Source of the DNA: Intoshia linei
Lineage: Eukaryota; Orthonectida; Rhopaluridae
Length of the DNA stretch: 43,837 nucleotides
Reading direction: 5' to 3'
NCBI GenBank assembly: GCA_001642005.1
Contig: LWCA01000177.1
Location: forward strand, 1 to 43,837
Below, one piece after another: positions 1 to 11,007 of the stretch. Under the pieces are notes generated by a model, which had not been told where the DNA came from, made no database searches, and saw only the letters and a program-made list of their open reading frames with translations. The translations under genes were made by a program, and so were the position numbers. Position 1 is the stretch's first letter, and every line of letters starts with the position of its first letter.

Positions 1-1142
1 AACACCTTAATTGCAAGTATGCCTTCTAGAATTTTTGAAGTTATTACAAATAAATGTGGAAAAACTCATTATTAAAGTTATAAAATTATGTTTTATATAA
101 ATTATTGTACCTATTTTGCTGTAAATTAGAAAGCGTTAGAGCACTTTTGTTGCATATTTTTTTCATTTTCAAATTATAAAAAAAGTATACATAATTACAC
201 AATTTAAAATTCGGGGCAATAACTGATATACCATATTGTTTTAGTATTCGAAAAATTAAATTATAATTTATTTTAGTTTTCCTTATATTTGAATATAATA
301 CAGGTGCTCTAAGGTTTTGTCGGGGGTGTACTTTCAATGTGATAATTGTTAAATCCAATGTGATAATCGGGGTTTATTCGAAAAATCTTACGTAAATATA
401 AACAGAAACTTCGTTACAACTAATTAAAATTATAACAAGTATTATATGGGCCAAAATTTCTATTTTCTCGTCAGTATTGAGTCATTTCTAAAAATCACTT
501 TTTTTAAGTGTATTTTTTAAAAACGTTCCAAATTCTTTTTCGATTAATATAATAAAAAGGAAATTTCTGAAAATATCGATGATATTCACTATATTCCATA
601 ATATGTTAATAATAAGAATCCATGATAATCAGTGGTTTCAAAAGTGGTCCATAGGAAATTCTAGGTGGTCCACAAGACAAATTTTACATAAAATGAATAT
701 ACTCTTTCTTTAACAATATAATTAAATTAAAATATTATTCATTATCGATCATTTATTATTATTAGTGAACGTAAACATTTTATCAAATGAAGGGAAGTTT
801 AACTGAATAACGTTAATAATTTTCACGTGCCTTAAATTTAATCTAATTAACGACTTAAATTAGTTGAATAGTAGATCCCAGAGCCGAACTTTAAAAAATT
901 TCACAAACGAATTGTAGTGTTATATAACCCTATCCACATCTCTAAGACTCTTGAGTTGGCATTTTAAATTTAAAATTTTATTTAATGCTAAATTTAGCAA
1001 ATTAATGCCTCCATTTTAAAAAATTTTCTTCGAGATCCCTCCGACGTCGAATCTCGGATACGGTAGGTTGTGCACTGATAGTTTGTTTATCATATGGGTA
1101 TAAGTATGTTTGAAATGAAATAAATATATTTTTTTAATTACG
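1..1142. other. A+T-rich stretch without a gene
   Basis: I see no convincing coding exon here. Around 627 the sequence starts CAGTGGTTTCAAAAGTGG, which looks like the left end of a hAT-type element, but I found no matching right end. At about 330-372 two copies of a motif close to CAATGTGATAATTG occur; this is the reverse complement of the degenerate repeat further right at 3010-3560. Confidence 0.5.
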
Positions 1143-1523
1143 TCATAACATCTTACTTATTGGTATAAACCTCAAAGGAGAGCGTTCGTCGTTAATAATC
1201 ATGTATAAATTTTTATATTCGCTGAATCTCCGATGCGATTTAAAAAAATTGAAAGTTTCACGAATAATAAAATTTATATCATCTGGAATGACGGCGAATG
1301 CGTAACTATTATTAACGTTAGACCCACTAAAAGTTGAAAAAGAATGCTCATTAAAATTTGTTTCCCTAGACCTGTGAAAATTGCTTCGTACGTGTCTTGC
1401 CAAATCGTATTTATGTATCTTGTACAACCTGTTACATATTTTACAAAATACCCTATCATTTTGTCGTTTCTCAAAATTATTTTCTCTAAGCCAATTTGGT
1501 AATGCGTTTTGATTCATTTTCAC
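1143..1523 (-). CDS. Small zinc-finger (BED/C2H2-like) protein, probably transposon-derived
   Basis: This is an open frame of 126 codons starting at an ATG. Near residues 27-50 it has a CxxC followed by two histidines (CKICNRL...LARHVRSNFH), the layout of a C2H2 or BED zinc finger, which binds DNA. Basic and aromatic residues surround it. A single finger at the N-terminus followed by a short tail is typical of the leftover N-terminal part of a hAT-like transposase or of a domesticated BED protein. No catalytic transposase region follows on this strand, and the mariner-type element at 1633 lies just upstream. I infer a transposon relic; a small host DNA-binding protein is also possible. Confidence 0.5.
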   Translation of the reverse strand: MKMNQNALPNWLRENNFEKRQNDRVFCKICNRLYKIHKYDLARHVRSNFHRSRETNFNEHSFSTFSGSNVNNSYAFAVIPDDINFIIRETFNFFKSHRRFSEYKNLYMIINDERSPLRFIPISKML

Positions 1524-1632
1524 GATAATATGACTATATATTTTTTACTAGTTTAATTGCTGTAGTATTAAGTACAAATAATAATAAAATGTATAAATTT
1601 TAATCTGTGTTAAGTCATGTTTGCATTACATA

Positions 1633-2179
1633 AAGTGGCCAGAAAAATACGTACTATCACTTTTTAGTTGGGTCTTTCGTATTTTAGAGCCAATAGTTTG
1701 AAGATTTTATATATACTTTATTGAAAAAATAAATATTGTCATAAAACCACTAAATTGAATTATAATTTATTGAATTTATCGTACTTTTTATAATGAGCAT
1801 GGATATTTCGAGTTTAGATGATTTAGATGTATCTACCATTGTGTAACCGGCAGATGTTTTTTTCCAAAAAGGTGTGTATAGATGGTTATAAATGGAGATG
1901 TTCAGCCCCGTGTAGCAAAGTATTATCGATAAGGAAGGATACGATAAATTCAATAAATTATAATTTAATTTAGTGGTTTTATGACAATATTTATTTTTTC
2001 AATAAAGTTTATATAAAATCTTCAAAGTATTTGCTCTAAAATACGAAAGACCCTTTTAGTTTATTTGGAATAAATTTTAAGCCAAAAATTTTTATTCGTC
2101 ATCATATATAAATAGTTTTGGCTATACATTTAACACCAAATAAACTAAAATTTATAGTACGTATTTTTTTTGGCCACTT
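1633..2179. mobile_element. Mariner-type foldback MITE with TA target duplication
   Basis: The left end reads AAGTGGCCAGAAAAATACGT and the right end is its near reverse complement (ACGTATTTTTTTTGGCCACTT). TA lies directly outside both ends. The inverted arms extend inward for about 150 bp or more: GGGTCTTTCGTATTTTAGAG, and farther in CATAAAACCACTAAATT, both reappear inverted on the right. Only about 130 bp of loop separates the arms, and there is no transposase. The TA duplication and the structure fit a non-autonomous Tc1/mariner-type element. Confidence 0.8.
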
Positions 2180-2374
2180 TACATTACATGATAATTCGTG
2201 TACATTTTCAATTAAATTTCAATTGTCAGTTTTATTACTAGTGCATTTCTCATATTTGCAAATGAGAAACATGAGTTTTTTACGATAAGAAAGATGAGAA
2301 TTCTTTTCTTTTTGCTATAGCAATGCGTAAAAAACGCAACATTTGACAACACTGACCAGTGTTACATTAGTGAC

Positions 2375-2605
2375 ATGTTCAGGGTTAAAACGATTTTTAA
2401 AAAAAAATTATGTGATTCACATACATTTTTTTTACAAGTAGTTCGCGGTGGAAAAAGTTTGGGAACCACTGTTCCATATGATGATGTGGACCAAGAGAAT
2501 TTCATAATAAACAAAATTATTAACAAGGAAGGTATAGTAATTGGTTCCAATACTGATGAAAATTCTGCTTCTGAAGAATCAGACGATATATCCTCAACCC
2601 ATTGA
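2375..2605 (+). CDS. Hypothetical 76-aa open frame with acidic serine-rich tail
   Basis: The frame starts at an ATG, is basic at its N-terminus and ends in an acidic Ser/Glu/Asp-rich tail (DENSASEESDD). I recognise no family. The composition of the tail is less A+T-biased than random open frames nearby, so it may be a real exon or a fragment of a transposon protein. No splice partner was identified. Confidence 0.25.
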   Translation: MFRVKTIFKKKLCDSHTFFLQVVRGGKSLGTTVPYDDVDQENFIINKIINKEGIVIGSNTDENSASEESDDISSTH

Positions 2606-3009
2606 ATTACGTACGTTGAGGCAATTATGCAGATTTATAATCTCTAAAAATTTTTTACAGAAATCATTTTTAAAAAATTGGTGAATTATTTGATATAAAA
2701 TAAATTATATATTTGAATTTAAAAAAAAATAAGAACCTCAAACATTAAGTATATGATTAGAAAGTTATAATTTCATATTTTTCATTATTTGATTCTATTT
2801 TTTTAATAGTGAACATGAGAATTTTTGAAATTTTGTGTTACTTAGACTTGAGTTTAAATCTACTTCATAACCATTAAATGTAACTTAAATACACTGCCTT
2901 TAAATTTCTTTATAAAAAATATTAAAAATGTTATTTTTCTATATTATATTTGAAATTAAACGTATTTGTGATTATTTTTTTGAAATTTAATTAATAATAA
3001 TATAATAAT

Positions 3010-3560
3010 AAATTCTCACTTTGAATTTAGTTGAAATTTTTCCTCTCATTTTAGATGTAATTATTTTTACATTGATTGTAATTGTTATCACATTGACAAT
3101 CGTTATTTTATTTTGAATTTAGCTATTTTTACATTGACTGTGACTATTCTTACTTTGAATGTAAATATGATAATTTTCAAAATGAATTTATATTTTTATT
3201 TCGAAACTATATTATGGTTAAATGAACCTGCGAATAACATACGGATATTTTTAACAATTTAAACTCAGAAAATTCGAATATTTTTCTTAAATATACATCT
3301 TAAACGTAAAAAAAATATATTATAGGTAGTGCGATTCAACCATATTACGTTTCCCGTTAATTACAATTTAAATGTTGGTCAAAATATACCAGAAACCCTT
3401 AATAATTCGATTATCACTTTGAATATAGCAATGACATTGATAATTGCTATTATCACATTGCTTGTGGTTATTTTATTGTATTGCAAAATGTTATCACATT
3501 GAATTTAGTTATTATCACATGGGTTGTAATTATTATCATATTGATAGTGAAATGGTATAG
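3010..3560 (+). repeat. Degenerate tandem repeat built on TTATCACATTGA
   Basis: Two blocks (about 3030-3190 and 3400-3555) consist of diverged units of roughly 18-22 bp centred on TTATCACATTGAATTTAG or TTTTTACATTGATTGTAA. Unit length and spacing vary. The same motif appears inverted near 330-372. No coding potential was seen. Confidence 0.6.
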
Positions 3561-3565
3561 GTTAA

Positions 3566-3605
3566 CTGTTATGTACTACGTATAAACAGCACCTAGCTCT
3601 GCTTC
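3566..3605 (+). repeat. Dispersed repeat end, copy A (hairpin + CACCTAGCTCTGC)
   Basis: A hairpin-forming segment (CTGTTATGTAC..GTATAAACAG) is followed by CACCTAGCTCTGC. The same arrangement is found at 10317, 15047 and 42556, and inverted at 19898 and 21527. In this copy TTAA directly precedes the hairpin. Confidence 0.7.
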
Positions 3606-4064
3606 TGGATATATATTTTGATTTGTATTCTGATTTTCTATTTAGTTGGCTCCCATTAATGATTACTATGTATCATATTATTTACCCTGTGCCACTGAAT
3701 CTGTGGAATATGTTGATATAGCATTATACGATTACGTAACCACCGAAAAGTAATTTATATTGACGTGTCTTTTGTCAGTGTCGTTTTAACCGATAAGTAA
3801 ATAATTAACATAATTTAACGCCTTAATACATTAATTTACTGTATAAATTTGGTGATTTTTTCAAATATTCTTTGTTCAAGGGTAGCAAAACTGGACCTTG
3901 ATCGTGGTAGACTCGGCACTGCTGGTTACTGTCATAAATAATAATACACATTTTAATATAGAAAAATAAAAATATTGCAATTTGAATCTCATGGTATTCC
4001 AACTTCCAGAAGTATTTTATTTATATTTATTGGTGCAGTATATTAATCCTCGATAAATATAAAT

Positions 4065-4247
4065 CAGGAATTCTCAATCTTTTTTTAGAACGGCCACATT
4101 TTATCAATATAAAATAATTTAGAACCATCACGGATAACAATTGTTATTATATTGTTAGATTATTTATGAAACAAAAATTTATAAGCAAAGACAAAAAATT
4201 TTAAAATTATTAATAATATTCGGCGGGTCACAGATTGAAAATCACTG
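4065..4247. mobile_element. hAT-type MITE, 183 bp, with 8-bp target duplication
   Basis: The left end is CAGGAATTCTCAATCTTTTT and the right end, read inverted, is CAGTGATTTTCAATCTG, the usual hAT-style CAGnGnTTCTCAA terminus. Flanking octamers are ATATAAAT (4057-4064) and ATATACAT (4248-4255), matching at 7 of 8 positions. There is no transposase. The element lies about 140 bp upstream of the WSC exon. Confidence 0.8.
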
Positions 4248-4388
4248 ATATACATAATAATATTGATATGAAATTATTATTGAATTAATGACCCTAATGA
4301 TTATATTATCTCGAATTAGTATATGTTGTAATGTCATATGTAATATGTCACTAATTCATAATTTCAATTTTAAATGTTTCGATAATAG

Positions 4389-7300
4389 TGTTTCGATATA
4401 TTGGGTGCACAAAAAGAAATGAATCAAACAAAATGTACCCAGAAAAAGAAATTGATTCGAGTGAAATCACAGTAGAAAATTGCGTTAGACATTGTATCAA
4501 AAAAAAAAAACATTATGCACTGTTAAGCTTTAATTCATGTTACTGCTTAAATAAATATCGACAAGAATTAATCAACAAATCTTCAAAGCTGTATACAAAA
4601 TTTGGTTGCAACCATCCATGTATTAATAATGTTGCTAAATTTCACAAATCAATATTTAAATGTGGTTCACATAATGTGTTTCTTATTTATGGAGTTGGAG
4701 GTTTCTTTTATTGCATTATTTTAATTGTTGATATTGCAAAATTTTCTAAAATTAAAAAATTAAGTACATTGTATCAATTAAATTTAACAATTATTTAAAT
4801 TTTATTCTACATTTAAAACAGTTACTTCAACATTCTTCAACCTTCACATAATTACTTTGATTATAAAGTTTGTAATACTCTTACCCAGTATATTTAAATT
4901 ATAATATATTTTGTTTCTTGAGCACTCTTATAAAGTTTTTAGCAATTTAGTTTAGCAGTTTGAGCACTAGGGCTATTCCATTTTTTTAATATAAAAATGA
5001 CATATATAGAAAATGAGCGCCACTTAATTTGCTACAGAATGATATTAATATTTTTAATTTTTATCCAAAAAAGCCTCTAAACCGCGTCTTATTTAAATTT
5101 ATATACACGTCAACGGATTATTAAAATTTTCAATAAACTAACTAAGAAATCATAAAATGAAAACTTTAATATCAAATTGCGGAAAAGCCTTATTGAGCAC
5201 CCTTGAATGTCTCTGTGTGTGATACTGTTTAATTAAAAATTAGAATTGTAAAATTAAATAATTTCAGGGTAGTACAGGGTTTTCCAATTAATATACAGGA
5301 AAAATTTCATTTAATAGAAGAAACAACTCGAGTAATATGTCACTGACTTATGGAGTTATCATTTAGGACTAAATATTTTATTACCAAACCACTATTTTGT
5401 ATATCCTTATTTATACGTAACTGTAAAAGTTTACAGATAATCACCGACTAACATAGTCGTTTATTGAACGCATTAAGCTTTTAAATCGGGTTTATATGTA
5501 TTTTAAGATGTTTTTATTTAATTTTTACAAGGGTACTGAAAATATGATTTCGTTAACAGGAATTCTGTGTTTGAAAAAATTTAAAAAACCCTACTCTAAC
5601 ATGATGTTCATTTTTAAATGTGTCATAATTATGATAATAATGGGTTTTAACAAAGTAACTATATTTAGAAGATACATCAAATGAAGTAATAAATCTAATT
5701 CGTACCGTTAAATCGAACCCATATTCCAATGTAGGAGATCACTTGTATACAAAATATATACACAATACATATGATATAGTGTATTTATTTGATTTTATAA
5801 AGTACTATCGGCTCAATTCATTTCTAATGCACATAATGCACGATCATATTGATAATGATATATACATTTATGGGTATTTTTTCATAAATTTAATTGATTC
5901 GGTCCTACATGAACAATGTTCATTTAACATTTTGTAATATGAATTGAAAATTGCAATTAATGCAATTCAAGAATAAAAAAATGTTAATATTATAAGTTTA
6001 TATAAATAGCATTTGTGACAACTGTTAAAGGACTTTGTCTGTTCAATTTTAAATCATTCCAATTTTTTACTCATATACAAAGCCAGGGATTAGGAATATA
6101 ATGATACTTGTACTATTTTGAAACTTTTGCTTATGAAATAAATTTTATATTACTGTATATATGACATCTAGCAAAGACCCGTCTATCATGTTCATATTGG
6201 ACAGAATCGACTGAGATGTATATGTATTAGGGTTCTTCACAAATTGGAATCTATATTTGAATTAGTATAGTATTAGTATTACAAACATCACATTGGCATT
6301 AAAATTGGGCAAAATTGTGCCGATGAGTTGCGCATCACGTATAAAGTTTTTAAATGAATATTAATTTTAACTTGATTATTCTAGTTTATTATACATTTTT
6401 TAATAAATAATAATTATAATTATTAAATTAAACGTACATTTTTGTTTTTGAAGTGACATTCTGATGAAATCAACACAAATACTGAGAGGTGTACGTTTTT
6501 GGAGTATTTATTATTGGAAAAGTATCCTAATATAATATTGTGCTGTTTTATAGAAAACTTGCTTTAAGCCAACCTACCTGTGTGATCTATATTTTCTCAT
6601 AATATAATTAATATAATAATATTATATATATATATATATATTTTAAATATAATATTAATTATATAATTTAGAATATATTTATATGTGAATAATATTAAAA
6701 TATATCAAAGATTTGTAATACATTTATATTTACATTAATTCTACATATTTGATGATAATTTGAATACAAGTAGCCTCTACCACAGGTGTTCTCAACGGTG
6801 AGAGAATCGCCTCCTTGGTGGGCGATTTTCTAATATAGGGACGATGTTTCTATTTTATTTCACAAAATACAGCACACATACATGTACACAAAATCTAAAA
6901 TTTTTTTTTTATTAATAACAATAATTTCTAAAACGAGTTATTAAATTATAAATTTGTCAAAAACATTAGAATTCTCTAATACTTAATTTATTAATTAATC
7001 GATATTTAAGAGTATATTTAAAAAAACATGTAAATTCGAAAATTCAAAGATTAAAAACGATAAAATTATAATAATTAAAAAATACTTTTTATTTAGTGAC
7101 TTAAATTTAGTAAAGAAGATTTGATTTAATATGAAATTTTGATATTTTTGGTGTTCACCATAATATATAAATTATATTAAATAGTAAATAACAAAATGTT
7201 CATCAAAAAATTGTCAATGTAAATGTTCCACACTAATTTTTAAAAATTTATAAAATATCGTCAGATTTCTTAACCATGCACCGATTAAGAATCACTGGCT

Positions 7301-9444
7301 AAAATAACATACAAAAGTATTAAAAAAAAATTAAGAAAATTATTGATTCTATGGGTCGATTCTTTAAAAAATTGAGTAACAGTAACAACTTTTTTATGAA
7401 TAATTAGAGGGGCGATTCTAAAATAAAGTTGAAAACCCCTGCTCGACCATACAACAAAACAAAGAAATCAAATTTTGCGGTGAATAATAGAACCAAGTTT
7501 CTAGGACACATTTGTAATTTGGTAACGAAGGCGTAAACGAAATTTTTATAAAATGAGATCCTCACTTTTCCAAAAAATATATATATATTTCACCATCATC
7601 ACTACAATAATTTGAATATAATGTTTAGTCCAGATTTGTTGAGAGGTGGCGAGGGCTATATGACATTAAAAATAGTTGAAAAAGTTTTTTAAAAGGTTTA
7701 TTGTTGATTTTAGGGGTCGAGTATGGTAAGTTATGGTTTCCACTATGTTACGAAATCTAAAATTATAGATTTACTTGTGAACCGTGAATAAAAATTTTTA
7801 GTCATAAAGTGTGATTATGAAAAAGGTTGAGAATCCTTGCCTTTTAAGACTCGACACTTCTCCTTGCATTAAAGCTGTTCTCTAATCGAGGACACCTACT
7901 TTTTAAGTCCTAAAATATATAAATATAGAAAATTATGCATGTTAATTACTTTTTAATGTAAAAATATTAGTTAATTTATAATCAATGGAACTTAAATGAT
8001 TATTTACGTATACTGTTTAATGAAACGCTTGAAGTGAATCATATCAAGATGAAACTTCAGTTTTATACAAGAGAATCTCTAGTGGTTAAACCGAAAGATA
8101 CTTATACAATTGGTGGTGTATTTATAACTGGTGTTTTAAGTAATACTACAAATAAAAACTAATTAATTGGGGTTGAGCCCGTTTTTTTTCCTACAAGAAT
8201 ACAGTGTGGATAATAGTACCGGTATTGATATTAAAAATTTAATAAATTTTCATAAATACATAAAGTATAAGTTATAATGATAATTTAACTCGGCGTTTAA
8301 ATATAATCAATTTTTTGATCTATTAATTTAATTTAAAATTACTTTTTATTTATATTGTGGGTCATAAAATAACGGAAAAACATACGGACTGCGCCATACT
8401 CCAAATCAGGTTGATCCCAGATCAGGCCTAATCAACTGAAATTTTTTGTGAGGCCAACAAATATAATTTATAAATTTAGCGGTCTGAACTAGTAAAAATT
8501 ATTACATACCGTATTTTTCAAACTTTTTTTATATCAATTTTTGTAATACAATGTATTTTAATTATTGAAAAAGTGACAAACTCTTATATTTTTTTAAATG
8601 TAGCCATAATTCAGTCAAAGACTTTTTTGCTTTTTTTACTTTTAAATTTACATATTCTCAAGATTTTTATTGATATTATGATAATTACCTACATACCTAG
8701 GAAATACCTATGAAAATTAAACCTTTTTACAAAATAGAAATCGATAAATTTAAAAATTAATACATACATAATACATTTGGAATTTCTAATTATGATTATT
8801 AGGTAAACGATACAATATAGCTTGTGATAAAAACTTTACAAATTGTTTTAATCGTGGTAAATGTTATGTAAGTAAATATTTTTTTATATAAAATTGAGAA
8901 TCAATATCATACATTTATATTACAAAAAAACTTAATAACAAAGATTTAGAAACACTCTTTGTCTTCAATATCGCATTTTTGTGTGTGTGATTATCCCTTT
9001 ACTGGAGAAAATTGTCAATTTATTAATTCAAATTTCTGTAAAAACACTGCCTGTCCTCCAAATCAATGTTATTATAATGTAACCGCTCCTAAAAAATATA
9101 GCTGCAATTGCAGTTCTATCCGTGGATCCATTTCAACCCTAGATAATGGTAACAAATATATACTCAATGAGTTTCTCATATATTATAAAATATATTCAAT
9201 ATAGAATTTTAATGCATATTTTAATGTATAAGGATTTAAGATATAAATAATTTATTTAAATGTTAGTAATGTACTCCATTTTTATTGAAATATACACATT
9301 TTAGATGGAAATTCCATATGTAAAGATATAAATGAATGTAAAAGTAATCCATGCCATCATGGAAAATGTATTAATAAAAATGGATATTTTTTATGCGAAT
9401 GTGATGAAAATTGGAATGGTTTATTGTGTGACCGAATTATCTGA
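4389..9444 (+). CDS. WSC- and EGF-domain extracellular protein (5' end not found)
   Basis: The exons are 4389-4700, 8803-8867, 8950-9148 and 9305-9444; all joins agree in phase and all are GT-AG. The first exon is a WSC domain, a carbohydrate-binding type of fold: it begins FRYIGC and has the expected eight cysteines. It is an internal exon, with an AG acceptor immediately before it and no ATG in frame. The other exons give three EGF modules. The first is split by the intron at 8868-8949, the second by the intron at 9149-9304, and the third has the calcium-binding style start DINEC and ends in CDRII and TGA. The missing 5' exon should encode a signal peptide. No membrane segment is visible, so secretion or attachment through the missing part is likely. 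The 4.1 kb first intron carries a hAT MITE. An alternative is that the WSC exon belongs to a different transcript from the EGF exons. Confidence 0.72.
4701..8802 (+). other. Long intron between the WSC and first EGF exon
   Basis: Apart from the hAT MITE at 6783-7441 and a short (TA)n tract near 6625-6645, I see only A+T-rich DNA. Near 7823-7850 a hAT-like right end (inverse of CAAGGATTCTCAACCTTTTT) appears without a clear partner. Short open frames at 5496-5684 and 5743-5937 have no recognisable features and look like chance. Confidence 0.5.
6783..7441. mobile_element. hAT-type non-autonomous element, 659 bp
   Basis: The left terminus is CAGGTGTTCTCAACGGTGAG and the right terminus, read inverted, is CAGGGGTTTTCAACTTTATT; both continue into AGAATCGCC. 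The flanking octamers are CTCTACCA (6775-6782) and CTCGACCA (7442-7449), 7 of 8 identical, as expected for an aged hAT target duplication. The interior is A+T-rich and has no transposase frame. Confidence 0.85.
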
Positions 9445-9569
9445 TATGACATTATTAGTATTATTATTACATTAAATTATTATTAATTAATTGTTATTTA
9501 CGCACTCACACACACAACGTAGTACACTAACTTATAAATTGTAAGATATGCACTTGTAATATACAGTAA

Positions 9570-9900
9570 AAAAAGGGTAATCTGGGTTTTTGGCCGTGAA
9601 AATCATCTTTTTTGAGGTTACCATTTATGATAATGCTTATGAATTTAAAAACCACCCCATAATGTATGTTGTATACAATTCTAGAACTTTCTTAATTTAT
9701 ACAAAAAAGGTAATTTTGGATTTTGGCCGTGAAGATATAAGATCTTGAAATTGAAAGTTATCATAATATTCATGAATTTAAAACTTTTTATTAGAATGTG
9801 TATTTTTTATAATTCTAGGACGGTTTGAATTTAAAAACAAAGGAGAATTGCGGTTTTTCACCTTGAAGGGCTCCATTTTTGCAAATGAAAATTACGGTAA
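9570..9900 (-). repeat. Array of about three diverged units of dispersed repeat R3
   Basis: Units are recognised by TTTTGGCCGTGAA or TTTTCACCTTGAAGG, followed some 40 bases later by ATGATAATGCTTATGAATTTAAAA or a variant of it. The same units, in the opposite orientation, occur at 13980-14280, 21230-21500, 37450-37640 and 38410-38550. Confidence 0.55.
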
Positions 9901-10316
9901 AACATCACTCTCGAAAAATTGTTATAAAAATATGGAATAAATAAAACTTGACTTCTCTTAATTTCTTAATTTAGCTGGAACAAACAGATATACATTTTTA
10001 ACGATTTTACTTTATACTATATTATAGTAAGGATGTATTATAAAAATTGCAATTAACAAATACATGTATTGTAAATATTAAACCATTAACATTTATAAAA
10101 ATAAAGTTAATATTAACCGTTAAAATTAATGACATTTTGATTCATTTAAATTAGTTGGATCATTTATAAACGACATCGGTGTCTTTGATGTATATTATTA
10201 GATTTAAATTATATACATTAGTAATTATATAATTGATCTAAATCTTAGCGGATGTAATAATTAATTGATTGTCAAAGTCAAATTAACTTTAGACAATAAA
10301 AATATAAACAACTTGA

Positions 10317-10360
10317 CTGTTATGTACTTGGTACAAACAGCGCTAACTCTGTCAAGGGCC
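10317..10360 (+). repeat. Dispersed repeat end, copy B
   Basis: The hairpin CTGTTATGTACTTGGTACAAACAG is split here as CTGTTATGTAC / GTACAAACAG with a TTG loop, followed by CGCTAACTCTGTCAAGGGCC. The linked motif GGAGTGGCTCCCAAACTT lies at about 10498. Confidence 0.7.
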
Positions 10361-11007
10361 GCTTTTAAATTTATTCACAAATGAGTATTATCTTGAAAAC
10401 AATCAAATTATACTTACAACCCTAAAAATCGACATAAAAAAATTAAATTTTAAATACTTGTAGTACAGTTTTTCTTTTATCATGTATTTCGGGTGAAGGA
10501 GTGGCTCCCAAACTTATTTCACCATAATTCTCAGGAAATTAAATTTATATATAATTATTGATTTAATTTTATTTTGCATAAAACTATCTGACGATGCGAT
10601 TTTTATAATTTATTACAGATGATTGTATATTCTTAAAAATACAATAAAAACAAACTGAACTTTTTTTAGTCTTATCTTTACTGGATACAACTAAACAAGT
10701 TGTGATTTTAGCAATTTAGATAAGTGCTTTGGTTTCTAATTTTTTCCTGCAACCAACGAAACAACAAATAGTTGCAAATAAACAAATTACTATAAATTGG
10801 CACCATATCTAAAACAATTGAATTTGAGTGAATAGTAGCATCAATTTGAGTTTTATCAATTAGTTAGCACATTTATTCAAATTAACAATTGCGACATAGC
10901 ACATCAATTAAACTATTCAACATTGCAATATTGGATTATTCACATTACAGATTCTTAGTCACATTAAATTGTTACATCTTTTAAAAATTTAAATTTACTG
11001 CGAAAGA

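Noticed and set aside
86-358. 90-codon open frame on the minus strand
   Set aside because: Composition is that of A+T-rich noncoding DNA, no domain is visible, and it overlaps the inverted TGATAA-type repeat.
5743-5937. 64-aa open frame in the WSC-EGF intron
   Set aside because: It is made of A+T-rich codons with repeated CAC/CAT stretches, has no domain and no splice context.
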